The notes under the pieces are model-generated. The model had not been told where the DNA came from. It made no database searches and saw nothing but the letters and a program-made list of their open reading frames with translations. From Sphingomonas sp. Leaf9 (lineage in GTDB: Bacteria > Pseudomonadota > Alphaproteobacteria > Sphingomonadales > Sphingomonadaceae), in contig NZ_LMKC01000002.1 in assembly GCF_001421355.1 (NCBI RefSeq), positions 124,001 through 188,000 on the forward strand: DNA of 64,000 bases. The letters run 5' to 3'. This document shows, piece after piece, positions 24,237 through 32,677 of this stretch. Each line of letters opens with the position of its first letter. Position 1 is the stretch's first letter. Position numbers and translations under genes: made by a program.

Positions 24237-24911
24237 ATGACCACCACCGCCATCCAGAACATTCCGACGGTCAAGGGCGCCAGCGACGCCTCGGCCAAGG
24301 CAAAGCTCGGCCAGCGCTCGCTGGGGCAGGACGATTTCCTGCGCCTGATGACCGCGCAGCTGCAATATCAGGACCCGTTCAACCCGACCGACAATACCCA
24401 GATGGTCGGGCAGATGGCGCAGATGTCGTCGTTGTCGGGCATTACCGAAATGACCTCGACGCTCAAGACGCTGGCGAACCGACTGGCCGGCAGCGGGACG
24501 AGCGACGCGGTTTCGTGGATCGGGAAGGCGGTGCTGACCGATGGCGCCACCGCGACCGCCGACAGCAAGGGCAATGTCACCGGCGCGGTCGAACTCGACA
24601 AGGATGCCGCGCAGGTGAAGGTCGAGATCCGCGACGCCGAAGGCAACCTTGCCCGCGCGGTGTCGCTGGGCGCGCAGCCCGCCGGCCTGGTCGATTACCA
24701 GTGGGACGGGAAGACCGATGCAGGCACCGCCGCCGGCGCCGGCCCCTACACCATCAGTGTCGCGGCGACCGATGCCGGCGGACAGGTGGTGAAGGCCCGC
24801 AACCTCGCCTGGGCGGGGGTATCCTCCGTCATGCCCAATGGCGGCAAGCCGATGCTCACGCTCACCAGCGGCGAGCAGGTGCTGGCCGACACCGTTCGCA
24901 AGATCGCCTGA
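24237..24911 (+). CDS. flgD: FlgD, hook-capping (scaffold) protein
   Basis: FlgD (224 aa) is the temporary cap that lets hook subunits polymerise. The N-terminal scaffold motif LGQDDFLRLMTAQLQYQDPF followed by NPTDNTQMVGQMAQMSS is diagnostic. Two C-terminal beta domains follow, with VEIRDAEGNLARAVSLG and YQWDGKTDAGTAAGAGPYTI, the FlgD Ig-like repeat. ATG 24237 lies 2 bases after the flgC stop. Confidence 0.95.
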   Translation: MTTTAIQNIPTVKGASDASAKAKLGQRSLGQDDFLRLMTAQLQYQDPFNPTDNTQMVGQMAQMSSLSGITEMTSTLKTLANRLAGSGTSDAVSWIGKAVLTDGATATADSKGNVTGAVELDKDAAQVKVEIRDAEGNLARAVSLGAQPAGLVDYQWDGKTDAGTAAGAGPYTISVAATDAGGQVVKARNLAWAGVSSVMPNGGKPMLTLTSGEQVLADTVRKIA

Positions 24912-24952
24912 TTTCCACCCTCTTCATCTGAATTTTCGCAGGAGCAACCCGC

Positions 24953-26260
24953 ATGTCCTTCTATACTTCGCTGTCCGGTCTGAAGGCCTCGCAGGTCGAC
25001 ATGGCGTCGATCTCGCACAACCTCGCCAACGTCGGTACGACCGGCTTCAAAAAGAGCCGCGCCGAATTCGCCGACGTGATCGCATCCAACCTGTCGGTCG
25101 CACCGACGCAGATGGTCGGGTCGGGTACCGTGGTAAAGGGCAACCGCCAGCAGTTCGGCGAGGGCAACCTGGTCCAGTCGTCCTCATCGCTCGACATCGC
25201 GATCGCCGGTGACGGCTTCTTCGCACTGAAGCCCGATCCCACGAAGGATGGCCTGACCTTCACCCGCAACGGCTCGCTGCGCGTCGATGCCAACCAGTTC
25301 GTCACCGATGCGCAGGGCGCACGGTTGCAGGTTTATCCGGTCGACGGGTCGGGCAATGTCGTGTCGACCACCCGCGGGTCGCTCACCGATCTGGTACTGA
25401 ACGAAACCTCCGGCAAGCCGAAGGGTACCGAGAAGGTCAGCATTGACCTCAACCTCAATGCACGTTCGGTCAAGCCGGCGACGGCCAAGTTCGATCGCTT
25501 CGATGCCACCAGCTACAACGAGGCGCTCACGACGGTCGTCTATGACGGCGCGGGCAACCCGATGACGATGACCACGTACATGGTCCGTACGACCGACCCC
25601 GACGATAACCCGAATGATCTGTCGAGCACGTGGGAAGCATATAGCTTCGTCGGCGACGCTAAGATGGAAAAAGGCGGTACGCGAGCAAACGGCAATACCC
25701 CGGCAATTCCCGGCACGCAGCCAGTGACCATCAGCTTCGACAGCACCGGTAAGCTCTCTGGCGCCATCAGCACGACGTTCGATTCGTTCATGCCGGCCAG
25801 CGGCGTCGCCCAGCAGCAGATCACGCTGACGTTCCCGACCACCACGGCGGCGACGACCAAGCCGTTCAAGGTCGACACACAGACGCAGGACGGCATCGCC
25901 GTCGGCCGGTTGCAGGGCGTGACGATCAACGAAAAGGGCATCGTCACCGCCAGCTACTCGAACGGCGATACCAAGGCGCTGGGCCAGGTCGCGATCGTCA
26001 ACTTCTCGAACTCGGCCGGCCTGCGCCAGATGGGCAACAGCAATTGGCAGGCGACCGGCCTGTCGGGCGATCCCAGCTTTGCCAGCTCGGGCGAGAACGG
26101 CGCGGGTTCGCTGATGTCGGGCATGATCGAAGGGTCGAACGTCGACATTACCGAGGAACTGGTCAGCCTGATCGCCGCACAGCGCAACTTCCAGGCGAAC
26201 TCGAAGGCGCTCGACACCTCGAACCAGATCACGCGGTCGATCCTCGACCTGCGGGCCTGA
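24953..26260 (+). CDS. flgE: FlgE, hook protein
   Basis: FlgE (435 aa) polymerises into the hook, the universal joint between rod and filament. The N-terminus has the rod/hook motif MASISHNLANVGTTGFKKSR, and the C-terminus has GMIEGSNVDITEELVSLIAA followed by QRNFQANSKALDTSNQI, the classic hook ends. The middle carries the flg_bbr and FlgE-D2 domains. ATG 24953 has AGGAG about 8 bases upstream. It is the last gene of the flgBCDE operon; a hairpin terminator follows at 26273. Confidence 0.96.
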   Translation: MSFYTSLSGLKASQVDMASISHNLANVGTTGFKKSRAEFADVIASNLSVAPTQMVGSGTVVKGNRQQFGEGNLVQSSSSLDIAIAGDGFFALKPDPTKDGLTFTRNGSLRVDANQFVTDAQGARLQVYPVDGSGNVVSTTRGSLTDLVLNETSGKPKGTEKVSIDLNLNARSVKPATAKFDRFDATSYNEALTTVVYDGAGNPMTMTTYMVRTTDPDDNPNDLSSTWEAYSFVGDAKMEKGGTRANGNTPAIPGTQPVTISFDSTGKLSGAISTTFDSFMPASGVAQQQITLTFPTTTAATTKPFKVDTQTQDGIAVGRLQGVTINEKGIVTASYSNGDTKALGQVAIVNFSNSAGLRQMGNSNWQATGLSGDPSFASSGENGAGSLMSGMIEGSNVDITEELVSLIAAQRNFQANSKALDTSNQITRSILDLRA

Positions 26261-26272
26261 TAAGCCTGTCTG

Positions 26273-26296
26273 AAAACGCGCGAAAGCGCGCGTTTT
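26273..26296. terminator. Terminator hairpin after flgE
   Basis: AAAACGCGC (26273-26281), loop GAAAGC and GCGCGTTTT (26288-26296) form a 9-bp stem with an A/T-rich base and a run of four T, as in an intrinsic terminator readable on both strands. It lies 12 bases after the flgE stop. Confidence 0.7.
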
Positions 26297-26300
26297 GAGG

Positions 26301-26380
26301 CGGTACCGGCCCGCTCCCCCACCCGGCCACCCATCGAGGATACCGTGTGGGTGGCCGGGTGGGGGAGCGGGCTGGTGCCG
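26301..26380. repeat. Very long palindrome between flgE and flgF
   Basis: The arms 26309-26333 and 26348-26372 are perfect 25-base inverted copies (GCCCGCTCCCCC... against ...GGGGGAGCGGGC) with a 14-base loop. Pairing extends with G-U wobbles to 26301 and 26380, for about 33 pairs. It looks like a copy of a dispersed palindromic repeat of sphingomonads. It may act as a strong transcript barrier between the flgBCDE and flgF operons. Confidence 0.8.
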
Positions 26381-26381
26381 C

Positions 26382-26403
26382 AAAATGCGTCTCTACGCAT
26401 TTT
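26382..26403. terminator. Third hairpin, AAAATGCGT/ACGCATTTT
   Basis: AAAATGCGT (26382-26390), loop CTCT and ACGCATTTT (26395-26403) form a perfect 9-bp stem with terminal T run. It lies 25 bases upstream of the flgF sigma-54 promoter and, with the two hairpins before it, gives three stems in 130 bases. Confidence 0.6.
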
Positions 26404-26427
26404 CGAACGGGTTCTAACCCATGAAAC

Positions 26428-26443
26428 TGGCATGACCCTTGCT
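26428..26443 (+). promoter_or_regulatory. Sigma-54 promoter of the flgF-L operon
   Basis: The sequence is TGGCATGACCCTTGCT, 15 of 16 positions matching TGGCACG-N4-TTGCW with correct spacing. The predicted start is near 26454, about 20 bases before the flgF ATG at 26475, with a GGGAGG ribosome site in between. Confidence 0.85.
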
Positions 26444-26474
26444 GTGAGGCAGGGGTCATAGTTGGGAGGTTTCG

Positions 26475-27227
26475 ATGGACCGGCTGGTCTACACCGCAAT
26501 GTCGGGGATGCGTGGCCACATGGCGTCGCAGGCGACGATCGCGAACAACATCGCGAACGCCTCGACGATCGGGTATCGCGCGGACAAGGTGGATTTCGAG
26601 CAGTTGTTGCTGAAGGGCAAGAACGGCGAACTCGAAACCCGCTCGCCCTCTTCCGAAGAGGTGCGCGACATGGACCGCCGGGCCGGCGCGATCCTCGCCA
26701 CCGGCCGCCCGCTCGACATCGCGATGGAAGGCGACAGCTGGATGGCGGTGCAGGGCCTCGATGGCACCGAAGCCTATAGCCGGCGCGGCGACCTGCAGGT
26801 TTCTGCCGCCGGCACGCTGGAGACCGGCGATCGCTTGCCGGTCATGGGTGCCGCCGGGCCGATCACCGTGCCGCCGTACCAGTCGATCTCCATCACGGCC
26901 GATGGCCGGGTGATGATCGTGCCGCAGGGCGCGGCACCGGGCACGCCGGACCAGGAAATCGGACAGATCAAGCTGGCGAGCACCGCCGGCAGCCAGACGG
27001 TCAAGGGCATCGACAACCTGCTGCATGTGCGCGGCGGCGGCGTCCTGCCCGGCGACATGACCGCCAAGGTGCGCTCGGGCGCGCTGGAACAATCGAACGT
27101 CAACATGACGCAGGCGCTGGTCGACATGATCGAGAACCAGCGGTCCTACGAAGTGCAGGCGGGCATGCTGAAGCAGGCGAAGGAGATGGATGAATCCTCC
27201 GCCAACCTGATGCGCGTCCAGAGTTAA
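26475..27227 (+). CDS. flgF: FlgF, proximal rod protein
   Basis: FlgF (250 aa) is a rod subunit between the proximal and distal rod. N-terminal motif: HMASQATIANNIANASTIGY; C-terminal motif: SGALEQSNVNMTQALVDMIE followed by NQRSYEVQAGMLKQAKEMDE. The flg_bbr central domain lies between them. ATG 26475 has GGGAGG 8 bases upstream. It is the first gene of an operon that runs through flgG, H, I, J, K and L. Confidence 0.95.
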   Translation: MDRLVYTAMSGMRGHMASQATIANNIANASTIGYRADKVDFEQLLLKGKNGELETRSPSSEEVRDMDRRAGAILATGRPLDIAMEGDSWMAVQGLDGTEAYSRRGDLQVSAAGTLETGDRLPVMGAAGPITVPPYQSISITADGRVMIVPQGAAPGTPDQEIGQIKLASTAGSQTVKGIDNLLHVRGGGVLPGDMTAKVRSGALEQSNVNMTQALVDMIENQRSYEVQAGMLKQAKEMDESSANLMRVQS

Positions 27228-27239
27228 GGGGAAGACACG

Positions 27240-28028
27240 ATGGCCAATGCCGCACTCCATATCGCCCGCACCGGGTTGGACGCGCAGGACACGCGGATGC
27301 GTGTCATCTCGAACAACCTGGCGAACGTCAACACGACCGGGTTCAAGCGCGACCGCGCCTCGTTCGAGGCGCTGAGCTACCAGATCGTCACCGCGCAAGG
27401 TGCCGCCTCAACCGCTGAATCGCGTTATGCAACCGGGCTGAACCTCGGCACCGGCGTGAAGGTGCAGGGGACCGCCAGCATCCAGACGCAGGGGTCACTG
27501 TCGTCGACCGGCAACACGCTGGACGTCGCGCTGGAAGGCGATGGCTATTTCCAGGTGCAGCTGCCCGGCGGGCAGCTGGGCTATACCCGCGCCGGCAATT
27601 TCAGCCGCTCGCCGCAGGGGATGCTGGTCACCACCGAAGGCTATCAGGTGATGCCCGGCATTACCCTGCCGGAAGGGGCGACCTCGATCACCATCGGCGG
27701 CGACGGCACGGTCAGCGCGACCATCCCGAACCAGACCGAAGCGACGCCGATCGGCCAGATCCAGGTGTCGACCTTCGCCAATTCGGCAGGGCTGCAACCG
27801 GTCGGCGACAATTTCCTGATCGAAACCGGCGCATCGGGTGCCGCGCAGACCGGCGTCGCCGGCCTCGATGGCCGCGCCCGCATCCGGCAGGGGATGCTAG
27901 AAGGATCGAACGTCAACGTCGTCGAGGAACTCGTCGACATGATCGAGACGCAACGCGCCTACGAGGTCAATTCCAAGATGATCTCGGCCACCGATGAAAT
28001 GCTGAAATATGTCAACCAGAACATCTGA
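27240..28028 (+). CDS. flgG: FlgG, distal rod protein
   Basis: FlgG (262 aa) builds the distal rod that crosses the P and L rings. The N-terminus is ALHIARTGLDAQDTRMRVIS followed by NNLANVNTTGFKRDRASFE, where QDTRM and VNTTGFKRDRA are FlgG hallmarks. The C-terminus is GMLEGSNVNVVEELVDMIET then QRAYEVNSKMISATDEML. Length is the usual 260-262. ATG 27240 follows flgF by 12 bases; the 3' end overlaps flgH by 20 bases. Confidence 0.96.
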   Translation: MANAALHIARTGLDAQDTRMRVISNNLANVNTTGFKRDRASFEALSYQIVTAQGAASTAESRYATGLNLGTGVKVQGTASIQTQGSLSSTGNTLDVALEGDGYFQVQLPGGQLGYTRAGNFSRSPQGMLVTTEGYQVMPGITLPEGATSITIGGDGTVSATIPNQTEATPIGQIQVSTFANSAGLQPVGDNFLIETGASGAAQTGVAGLDGRARIRQGMLEGSNVNVVEELVDMIETQRAYEVNSKMISATDEMLKYVNQNI

Positions 28029-28698
28029 CGCCGCGCGCGCCCTCGCGCTCGCCTCGGTCGTGCTGGCGGCAATGCCGGCAACCGCCCGCCCGCTGTTCGG
28101 CAGGAAATTGCCGCCCGAGGATTATTCGGCATCACGCCCTGCGCCGCCGATGACCCCGGTCGTCGCGACCGGCGCGATCTTCCAGGTCGATCAGGGCTAT
28201 GCCGCGCTGTACGAAGGCTGGCGTGCGAAGAAGGTCGGCGACCCGCTGACCATCGTGCTGGTCGAACGCACCAGTGCGTCGAAGTCGGCCGGGTCCAAGC
28301 TGGACAGCGGCGGCGGCTTCGGCATCACCCCGCCGTCGGTCGGGCCGCTGTCGTTCGATCCGAACATCGCGTCGGCATCGGGCAAGCGCAATTTCGGCGG
28401 TACGGGCACGGCGGATCAGACCAACGCGCTGTCGGGCGAACTGTCGGTGACCGTCGCCGAAGTCTATCCCAACGGCACGATGCTGGTGCAGGGGCGCAAG
28501 CAGGTCACGCTCAATCGCGGCGACGAATTCGTCGCGATCAAGGGCATCGTGCGCGTCGCCGATGTCGATGCCAACAACCGCGTGCCGTCGACCCGCGTCG
28601 CCGATGCCCGCATTTCCTACACCGGCAAGGGCGATGTCGCCCGCGCCAGCCGGCAGGGGTGGCTCAGCCGCTTCTTCCAGGTCGTCAGCCCGTTCTAG
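28009..28698 (+). CDS. flgH: FlgH, L-ring protein without a lipobox cysteine
   Basis: FlgH (229 aa) forms the outer-membrane L ring. Family motifs are present: WRAKKVGDPLTIVLVERTSA near residue 72, LSGELSVTVAEVYPNGTMLV, and DARISYTGKGDVARASRQGW before the final LSRFFQVVSPF. A signal peptide is visible (ARALALASVVLAAMPATARP), but no cysteine follows it, and the whole protein has none. FlgH is normally a lipoprotein, so membrane attachment here must differ. ATG 28009 lies inside flgG. Confidence 0.92.
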   Translation: MSTRTSDAARALALASVVLAAMPATARPLFGRKLPPEDYSASRPAPPMTPVVATGAIFQVDQGYAALYEGWRAKKVGDPLTIVLVERTSASKSAGSKLDSGGGFGITPPSVGPLSFDPNIASASGKRNFGGTGTADQTNALSGELSVTVAEVYPNGTMLVQGRKQVTLNRGDEFVAIKGIVRVADVDANNRVPSTRVADARISYTGKGDVARASRQGWLSRFFQVVSPF

Positions 28699-28706
28699 GA
28701 CCGCCC

Positions 28707-29798
28707 ATGCGCCTGCTGCTCGCCATCTTCGCCGCCTTCCTGATGATCCAGCCCGCTGCTGCGGAGCGGGTCAAGGACCTCGGCCGTTTCCAGGGCATCC
28801 GGTCCAACCAGCTGACCGGCTACGGCATCGTCGTCGGCCTGCCCGGCACCGGCGACGACAATCTGGAATATACCGTGCAGTCGGTGAAGGCGATCACGTC
28901 GCGCATGGGGCTGCAGCTGCCGCAGGGGATCAATCCCGGCCTGAAGAACGCGGCGGTGGTGATGATTACCGCCGAACTGCCCGCCTTTGCCAAGCCTGGC
29001 CAGCGGATCGACGTCACCGTCGCCTCGATGGGCAAGGCAAAATCCCTTCGAGGGGGTGCGCTGGTGATGACCCCGCTGATGGGTGCCGACGGACAGATCT
29101 ATGCGATGGCGCAGGGTAACCTGGCGGTCGGCGGCCTGGGGGCGGAAGGTGCCGATGGCTCGAAGATCGTGGTCAACATTCCCTCGGCCGGCCGCATTCC
29201 CGACGGGGCGACGGTCGAGCGCACCGTCGACACCGGCTTTGCCACCGCGCCCACGCTGACCTTCAATCTGGCGCAGGCTGATTTTACCACGGCGCAGAAT
29301 GTCGCGGGTGCGATCAACCGCCGCTTCGGCGCCGGCACCGCCACCGCGATCGACGCGGTGTCGGTGGCGATGCGCGCGGCGCCGGGGGCCGATACCCGGT
29401 CGATGCTGATGAGCGAGGTCGAGAATTTGCCGGTACAGCCCGCCGAGACGGCGGCGCGCGTCATCGTCAACGCTCGCACCGGCACGGTCGTCATCAATTC
29501 GGCAGTGCGCGTGTCGCCCTCGGCCGTGACGCATGGTAAGCTCACCGTGAAGATCGACGAGAACCAGCGCATCAGCCAGCCCGCCCCCTTGAGCCAGGGC
29601 CAGACCGCCGTCGAACAGAAGAGCGGCGTGACCGTCGAGCAGGAGGTCAAGCCGATGTTCCTGCTCGATCCCGGTCCCAAGCTGGCCGATGTGGTGAAGG
29701 CGATCAACGCGATCGGCGCGTCGCCCGCCGATCTGGTCGCGATCCTCGAGGCGCTGAAGGAATCGGGTGCGCTCAAGGCCGAACTGGTGGTCCTGTGA
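28707..29798 (+). CDS. flgI: FlgI, P-ring protein
   Basis: FlgI (363 aa) forms the P ring in the periplasm around the distal rod. A signal peptide covers about residues 1-19 (RLLLAIFAAFLMIQPAAAER). The mature protein begins ERVKDLGRFQGIRSNQLTGY, then GIVVGLPGTGDDNLEYTVQS, both diagnostic. It ends LVAILEALKESGALKAELVV, as FlgI proteins do. The frame opens at 28659, but ATG 28707 is chosen because the signal peptide begins there. It needs FlgA (21552) as a chaperone. Confidence 0.96.
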   Translation: MRLLLAIFAAFLMIQPAAAERVKDLGRFQGIRSNQLTGYGIVVGLPGTGDDNLEYTVQSVKAITSRMGLQLPQGINPGLKNAAVVMITAELPAFAKPGQRIDVTVASMGKAKSLRGGALVMTPLMGADGQIYAMAQGNLAVGGLGAEGADGSKIVVNIPSAGRIPDGATVERTVDTGFATAPTLTFNLAQADFTTAQNVAGAINRRFGAGTATAIDAVSVAMRAAPGADTRSMLMSEVENLPVQPAETAARVIVNARTGTVVINSAVRVSPSAVTHGKLTVKIDENQRISQPAPLSQGQTAVEQKSGVTVEQEVKPMFLLDPGPKLADVVKAINAIGASPADLVAILEALKESGALKAELVVL

Positions 29799-30154
29799 GC
29801 ATGATCGGCGCGACGACCGGCATCGGGGTCGACACCAGCCGCACCGGTACCAAGGAGAACCTGAAGGCCGCGGGCGAACGGTTCGAGGCGGTCTTCACCG
29901 GCATGATGCTGAAATCGATGCGCCAGGCGAAGCTGGCGGACGGCCTGTTCGAAAACAAGGCCGCCGGCCAGTTCCGCGACATGTGGGACCAGAAGGTCGC
30001 AGAGAGCATGGCAGTCACCACGCCGCTAGGCATTGGCAAGGCAATGACCGAGTTTTTGGCCAAGGCGCAGAAGGTTAACGAGGCGGATACCGCCAATTCG
30101 ACGCAAAGTCCGTCGCAAGCTGCCGTTAACTCCTCCGAAGGGAAGAGCGGATGA
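29795..30154 (+). CDS. flgJ: FlgJ rod-binding domain protein (no muramidase domain)
   Basis: A 119-residue protein equal to the N-terminal rod-cap half of enteric FlgJ. The motif AGERFEAVFTGMMLKSMRQA followed by FRDMWDQKVAESMA is the FlgJ rod-binding signature. The glucosaminidase domain of enteric FlgJ is missing; the SLT enzyme encoded at 19836 probably replaces it. The start is GTG 29795 (overlapping the flgI stop as GTGA) or ATG 29801. The last 25 residues are polar and Ser-rich. It overlaps flgK by 4 bases. Confidence 0.92.
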   Translation: MSMIGATTGIGVDTSRTGTKENLKAAGERFEAVFTGMMLKSMRQAKLADGLFENKAAGQFRDMWDQKVAESMAVTTPLGIGKAMTEFLAKAQKVNEADTANSTQSPSQAAVNSSEGKSG

Positions 30155-31488
30155 GCGACCTGCTGTCGATCGGCGCGAGCGGGGTCAGGGCGTACCAGTC
30201 GGCGCTGACCACGACGTCGGATAACATCGCGAATGCCGGCACCACCGGCTATGTCCGCCGCACGACCTCGCTGGCCGAGATCGGGGTCGGATCGTCGGTC
30301 CAGCTGACCGGCAGCGGCGTGACCGTTGCCGGCATTTCGCGTTCCGCCGACATGTTCCGGTCGGCCGATGTGCGCCAGACCACGTCCGACGTATCGCGGA
30401 GCGACGGCGGCATCGTGTGGATGACCCGGATCGAGGACGCGCTGGGCAGCCGTGCGCTGACCACGCGGATGACCGCCTTCTTCAACGCAGGTACCACCCT
30501 GTCGGCCGATCCGTCGGCGGACGCGCCGCGCCGGGCGATGCTGGAGGAGGCGGAAAGCGTCGCCCAGTCGTTTTCGGGCACGGTCAAGGCGCTGGACGAT
30601 GCGTCGGTCAATCTCGACCAGACCGCCGTCAATGCTGCTGAAAAGATCGGCAACAACGCCGCTGCGCTGGCCCGGATCAACGATGGCCTGGCGCGCGTGG
30701 CGCGCGGATCGGTGGGCGAGGTGCAGCTGCTCGACCAGCGCGACCGCATGCTCGATGAGATGAGCGAGCTGATCGACATCGACGTGCAGTTCGATCCCGT
30801 AGGCCGGGTGACGGTGCGCGCCGGCGGGGGCGACACGCCGCCGCTGGTCCACGGTATAAAGGCATCGACCGTGCGCATGTGGCGCGACGAAACCAGCAAC
30901 CTGCCGGTGTTCGCCGCGATGCGCGATGGCAAGGAAACCGTGCTGTCGCCGCGCGGCGGATCGACGGCGGGCATGATCGACGGGGCGCAGCGCATCAACG
31001 AGATGCGTTCGCAGGTCGTCGATCTGGCGACCTCGTTCGTCACCGGCGTCAACGGTGCGTTCGCCGCCGGCGAGGATGCGAAGGGCAATACCGGCGCCGG
31101 CAATGCGATGTTCGCGATCGATGCGAGCGGGCGTGTCACGCGGCTGTTCGACGACCCCAGCAAAATCGCGGCGGCAACGGTCGGCAAGGGGCCGCGCGAC
31201 AGCGGCAACCTGGCCGTGCTGGCCGAGGCGCGGCGCACCGGAGCGTTCGAAACCAAGGTCGTCGCGCTGCAATCGAGCAACGGGTCGGCGCTGGCCGCGC
31301 GCAAGACCGTGTCCGACGCACAGGGCGCGATCCGCGATTCCGCCGTCGATGCGCGCGATGCGTCGTCGGGCGTCAACCTGGATCAGGAAGCGGTCAACCT
31401 GATGCGGTTCCAGCAGGCCTATCAGGCGTCGAGCCGCGTGATCCAGGTCGCGCGCGAAACGCTCGATACGATTCTCGCGATCCGATAG
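30151..31488 (+). CDS. flgK: FlgK, hook-filament junction protein 1
   Basis: FlgK (445 aa) is the first of two junction proteins joining hook and filament. N-terminus: YQSALTTTSDNIANAGTTGY then VRRTTSLAEI; C-terminus: GVNLDQEAVNLMRFQQAYQA followed by SSRVIQVARETLDTILAI, both typical. The LLDQRDRMLDEMSELIDIDV stretch in the middle is also conserved. It is shorter than enteric FlgK (547 aa), mainly in the middle domains. ATG 30151 overlaps flgJ (ATGA). Confidence 0.94.
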   Translation: MSDLLSIGASGVRAYQSALTTTSDNIANAGTTGYVRRTTSLAEIGVGSSVQLTGSGVTVAGISRSADMFRSADVRQTTSDVSRSDGGIVWMTRIEDALGSRALTTRMTAFFNAGTTLSADPSADAPRRAMLEEAESVAQSFSGTVKALDDASVNLDQTAVNAAEKIGNNAAALARINDGLARVARGSVGEVQLLDQRDRMLDEMSELIDIDVQFDPVGRVTVRAGGGDTPPLVHGIKASTVRMWRDETSNLPVFAAMRDGKETVLSPRGGSTAGMIDGAQRINEMRSQVVDLATSFVTGVNGAFAAGEDAKGNTGAGNAMFAIDASGRVTRLFDDPSKIAAATVGKGPRDSGNLAVLAEARRTGAFETKVVALQSSNGSALAARKTVSDAQGAIRDSAVDARDASSGVNLDQEAVNLMRFQQAYQASSRVIQVARETLDTILAIR

Positions 31489-31493
31489 GACGT

Positions 31494-32546
31494 ATGATGC
31501 AGATTTCCACCGCCAGCTTCTACAACCGCTCCGCTGCACAGATGTCGCGGCTGAACGCCGATCTCAACCGGTATCAGACCGAGATGACGACGAAGAAGCT
31601 GAACGTCGCGTCGCAGGATTCGACCGCGTGGATGATGCTGGGCGGGATCAAGAAGGACGACGCGGATTCGACCGCGTTTCGCTCCAACATCACCTTGTCG
31701 CGCGGGTTGCTGGCGCAGGCCGATACCGCGCTTGGCAATGTCGACGACCGGCTGGTGCGCGTGCGCGAACTGGCGACGCGCGCGGGCAGCGAGACGCTGA
31801 ACGACAAGGACCGCGTGTCGATCGCGACCGAACTGGGGCAGCTGCGCGAAGGGTTGCTGGCGCTGGCCAATACCCGCGATGTGCGCGGCCATGCGATCTT
31901 CGGCGGGGTGGGCGACGTCGCCTTTGCCAAGGATGCCGACGGGGCGATCAAATATACCGGCATCGACGCGACCGGGGCGACCGTGGTCGACATCGACGCG
32001 ACCGCACGCATCCGCATCGGCGATGCGAGCGAGATTCAGGTCGGCATCGATGGCAGCCGCGTCTTCGGCGGTGCCACCGGCACGACCGATATCTTCAAGC
32101 TGATCGACGACCTGAAGGCGGCGATGGAAATGCCGCTGACCGATCCGGTGACGACCGGTGGTGCGACAGGCACGGGCGGCACCACGGGGGGAACGACCGG
32201 CGGGATCGGCACCGGCACGACCGACCCGGCGGTGCCGTTCGATGCGGATGCGGCGCGGAGCAAATATGCGCTGGCGATCAATTCGGCGCTGGGCAAACTC
32301 AATACGGCCGAGGCGCAGATCACGTCGGCACGCGCAGCCAACGGCGCGCGGGCGGCGCGGCTGGAGATCGAATCGAGCCAGCTCGAATCGGTCGGCATCG
32401 ACCGCGAAGAGGCGCGCAGCTCGCTGGAGGACGTCGACATCGCGACGATGACGGTCCAGTTCCAGAAGACGCTGACCATCCTGAACGCAACGCAGGCGAC
32501 GATCTCGAAGCTCGCGAACCTGTCGCTTTTCAATTATTTGAAATGA
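31494..32546 (+). CDS. flgL: FlgL, hook-filament junction protein 3
   Basis: FlgL (350 aa) is the second junction protein and resembles flagellin at its ends. N-terminus: QISTASFYNRSAAQMSRLNA, then LNRYQTEMTTKKLNVASQDS; C-terminus: EEARSSLEDVDIATMTVQFQ, then KTLTILNATQATISKLANLS. A Gly/Thr-rich low-complexity loop (about residues 215-240, TGGATGTGGTTGGTTGGIG) interrupts the surface domain. The frame opens at 30879, overlapping flgK, but ATG 31494 lies 5 bases after the flgK stop and starts the conserved domain. ATG 31497 is also possible. Confidence 0.93.
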   Translation: MMQISTASFYNRSAAQMSRLNADLNRYQTEMTTKKLNVASQDSTAWMMLGGIKKDDADSTAFRSNITLSRGLLAQADTALGNVDDRLVRVRELATRAGSETLNDKDRVSIATELGQLREGLLALANTRDVRGHAIFGGVGDVAFAKDADGAIKYTGIDATGATVVDIDATARIRIGDASEIQVGIDGSRVFGGATGTTDIFKLIDDLKAAMEMPLTDPVTTGGATGTGGTTGGTTGGIGTGTTDPAVPFDADAARSKYALAINSALGKLNTAEAQITSARAANGARAARLEIESSQLESVGIDREEARSSLEDVDIATMTVQFQKTLTILNATQATISKLANLSLFNYLK

Positions 32547-32677
32547 TCGCCCGCGACCCGGCCTGACCCAATTCGGTGGCCGGTAACGATTTCTCGACGT
32601 CTGTCGCGCAAAAGGGGGATCACATGACGCGCCGCGACCGGCGGGGCGCCATTTCGTAACCCAGGGGCAAGCGCCAT
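32547..32677. other. Spacer upstream of motA
   Basis: No gene. A GCCGGTAA element at about 32579 resembles the -10 of a sigma-28 promoter, but no CTAAA-like -35 lies 15 bases upstream. The motA promoter is therefore not identified; read-through from flgL is possible. Confidence 0.3.

Noticed and set aside
32575-32590. GCCGGTAA before motA as a sigma-28 promoter
   Set aside because: No CTAAA-like -35 lies at the required 15-base spacing.
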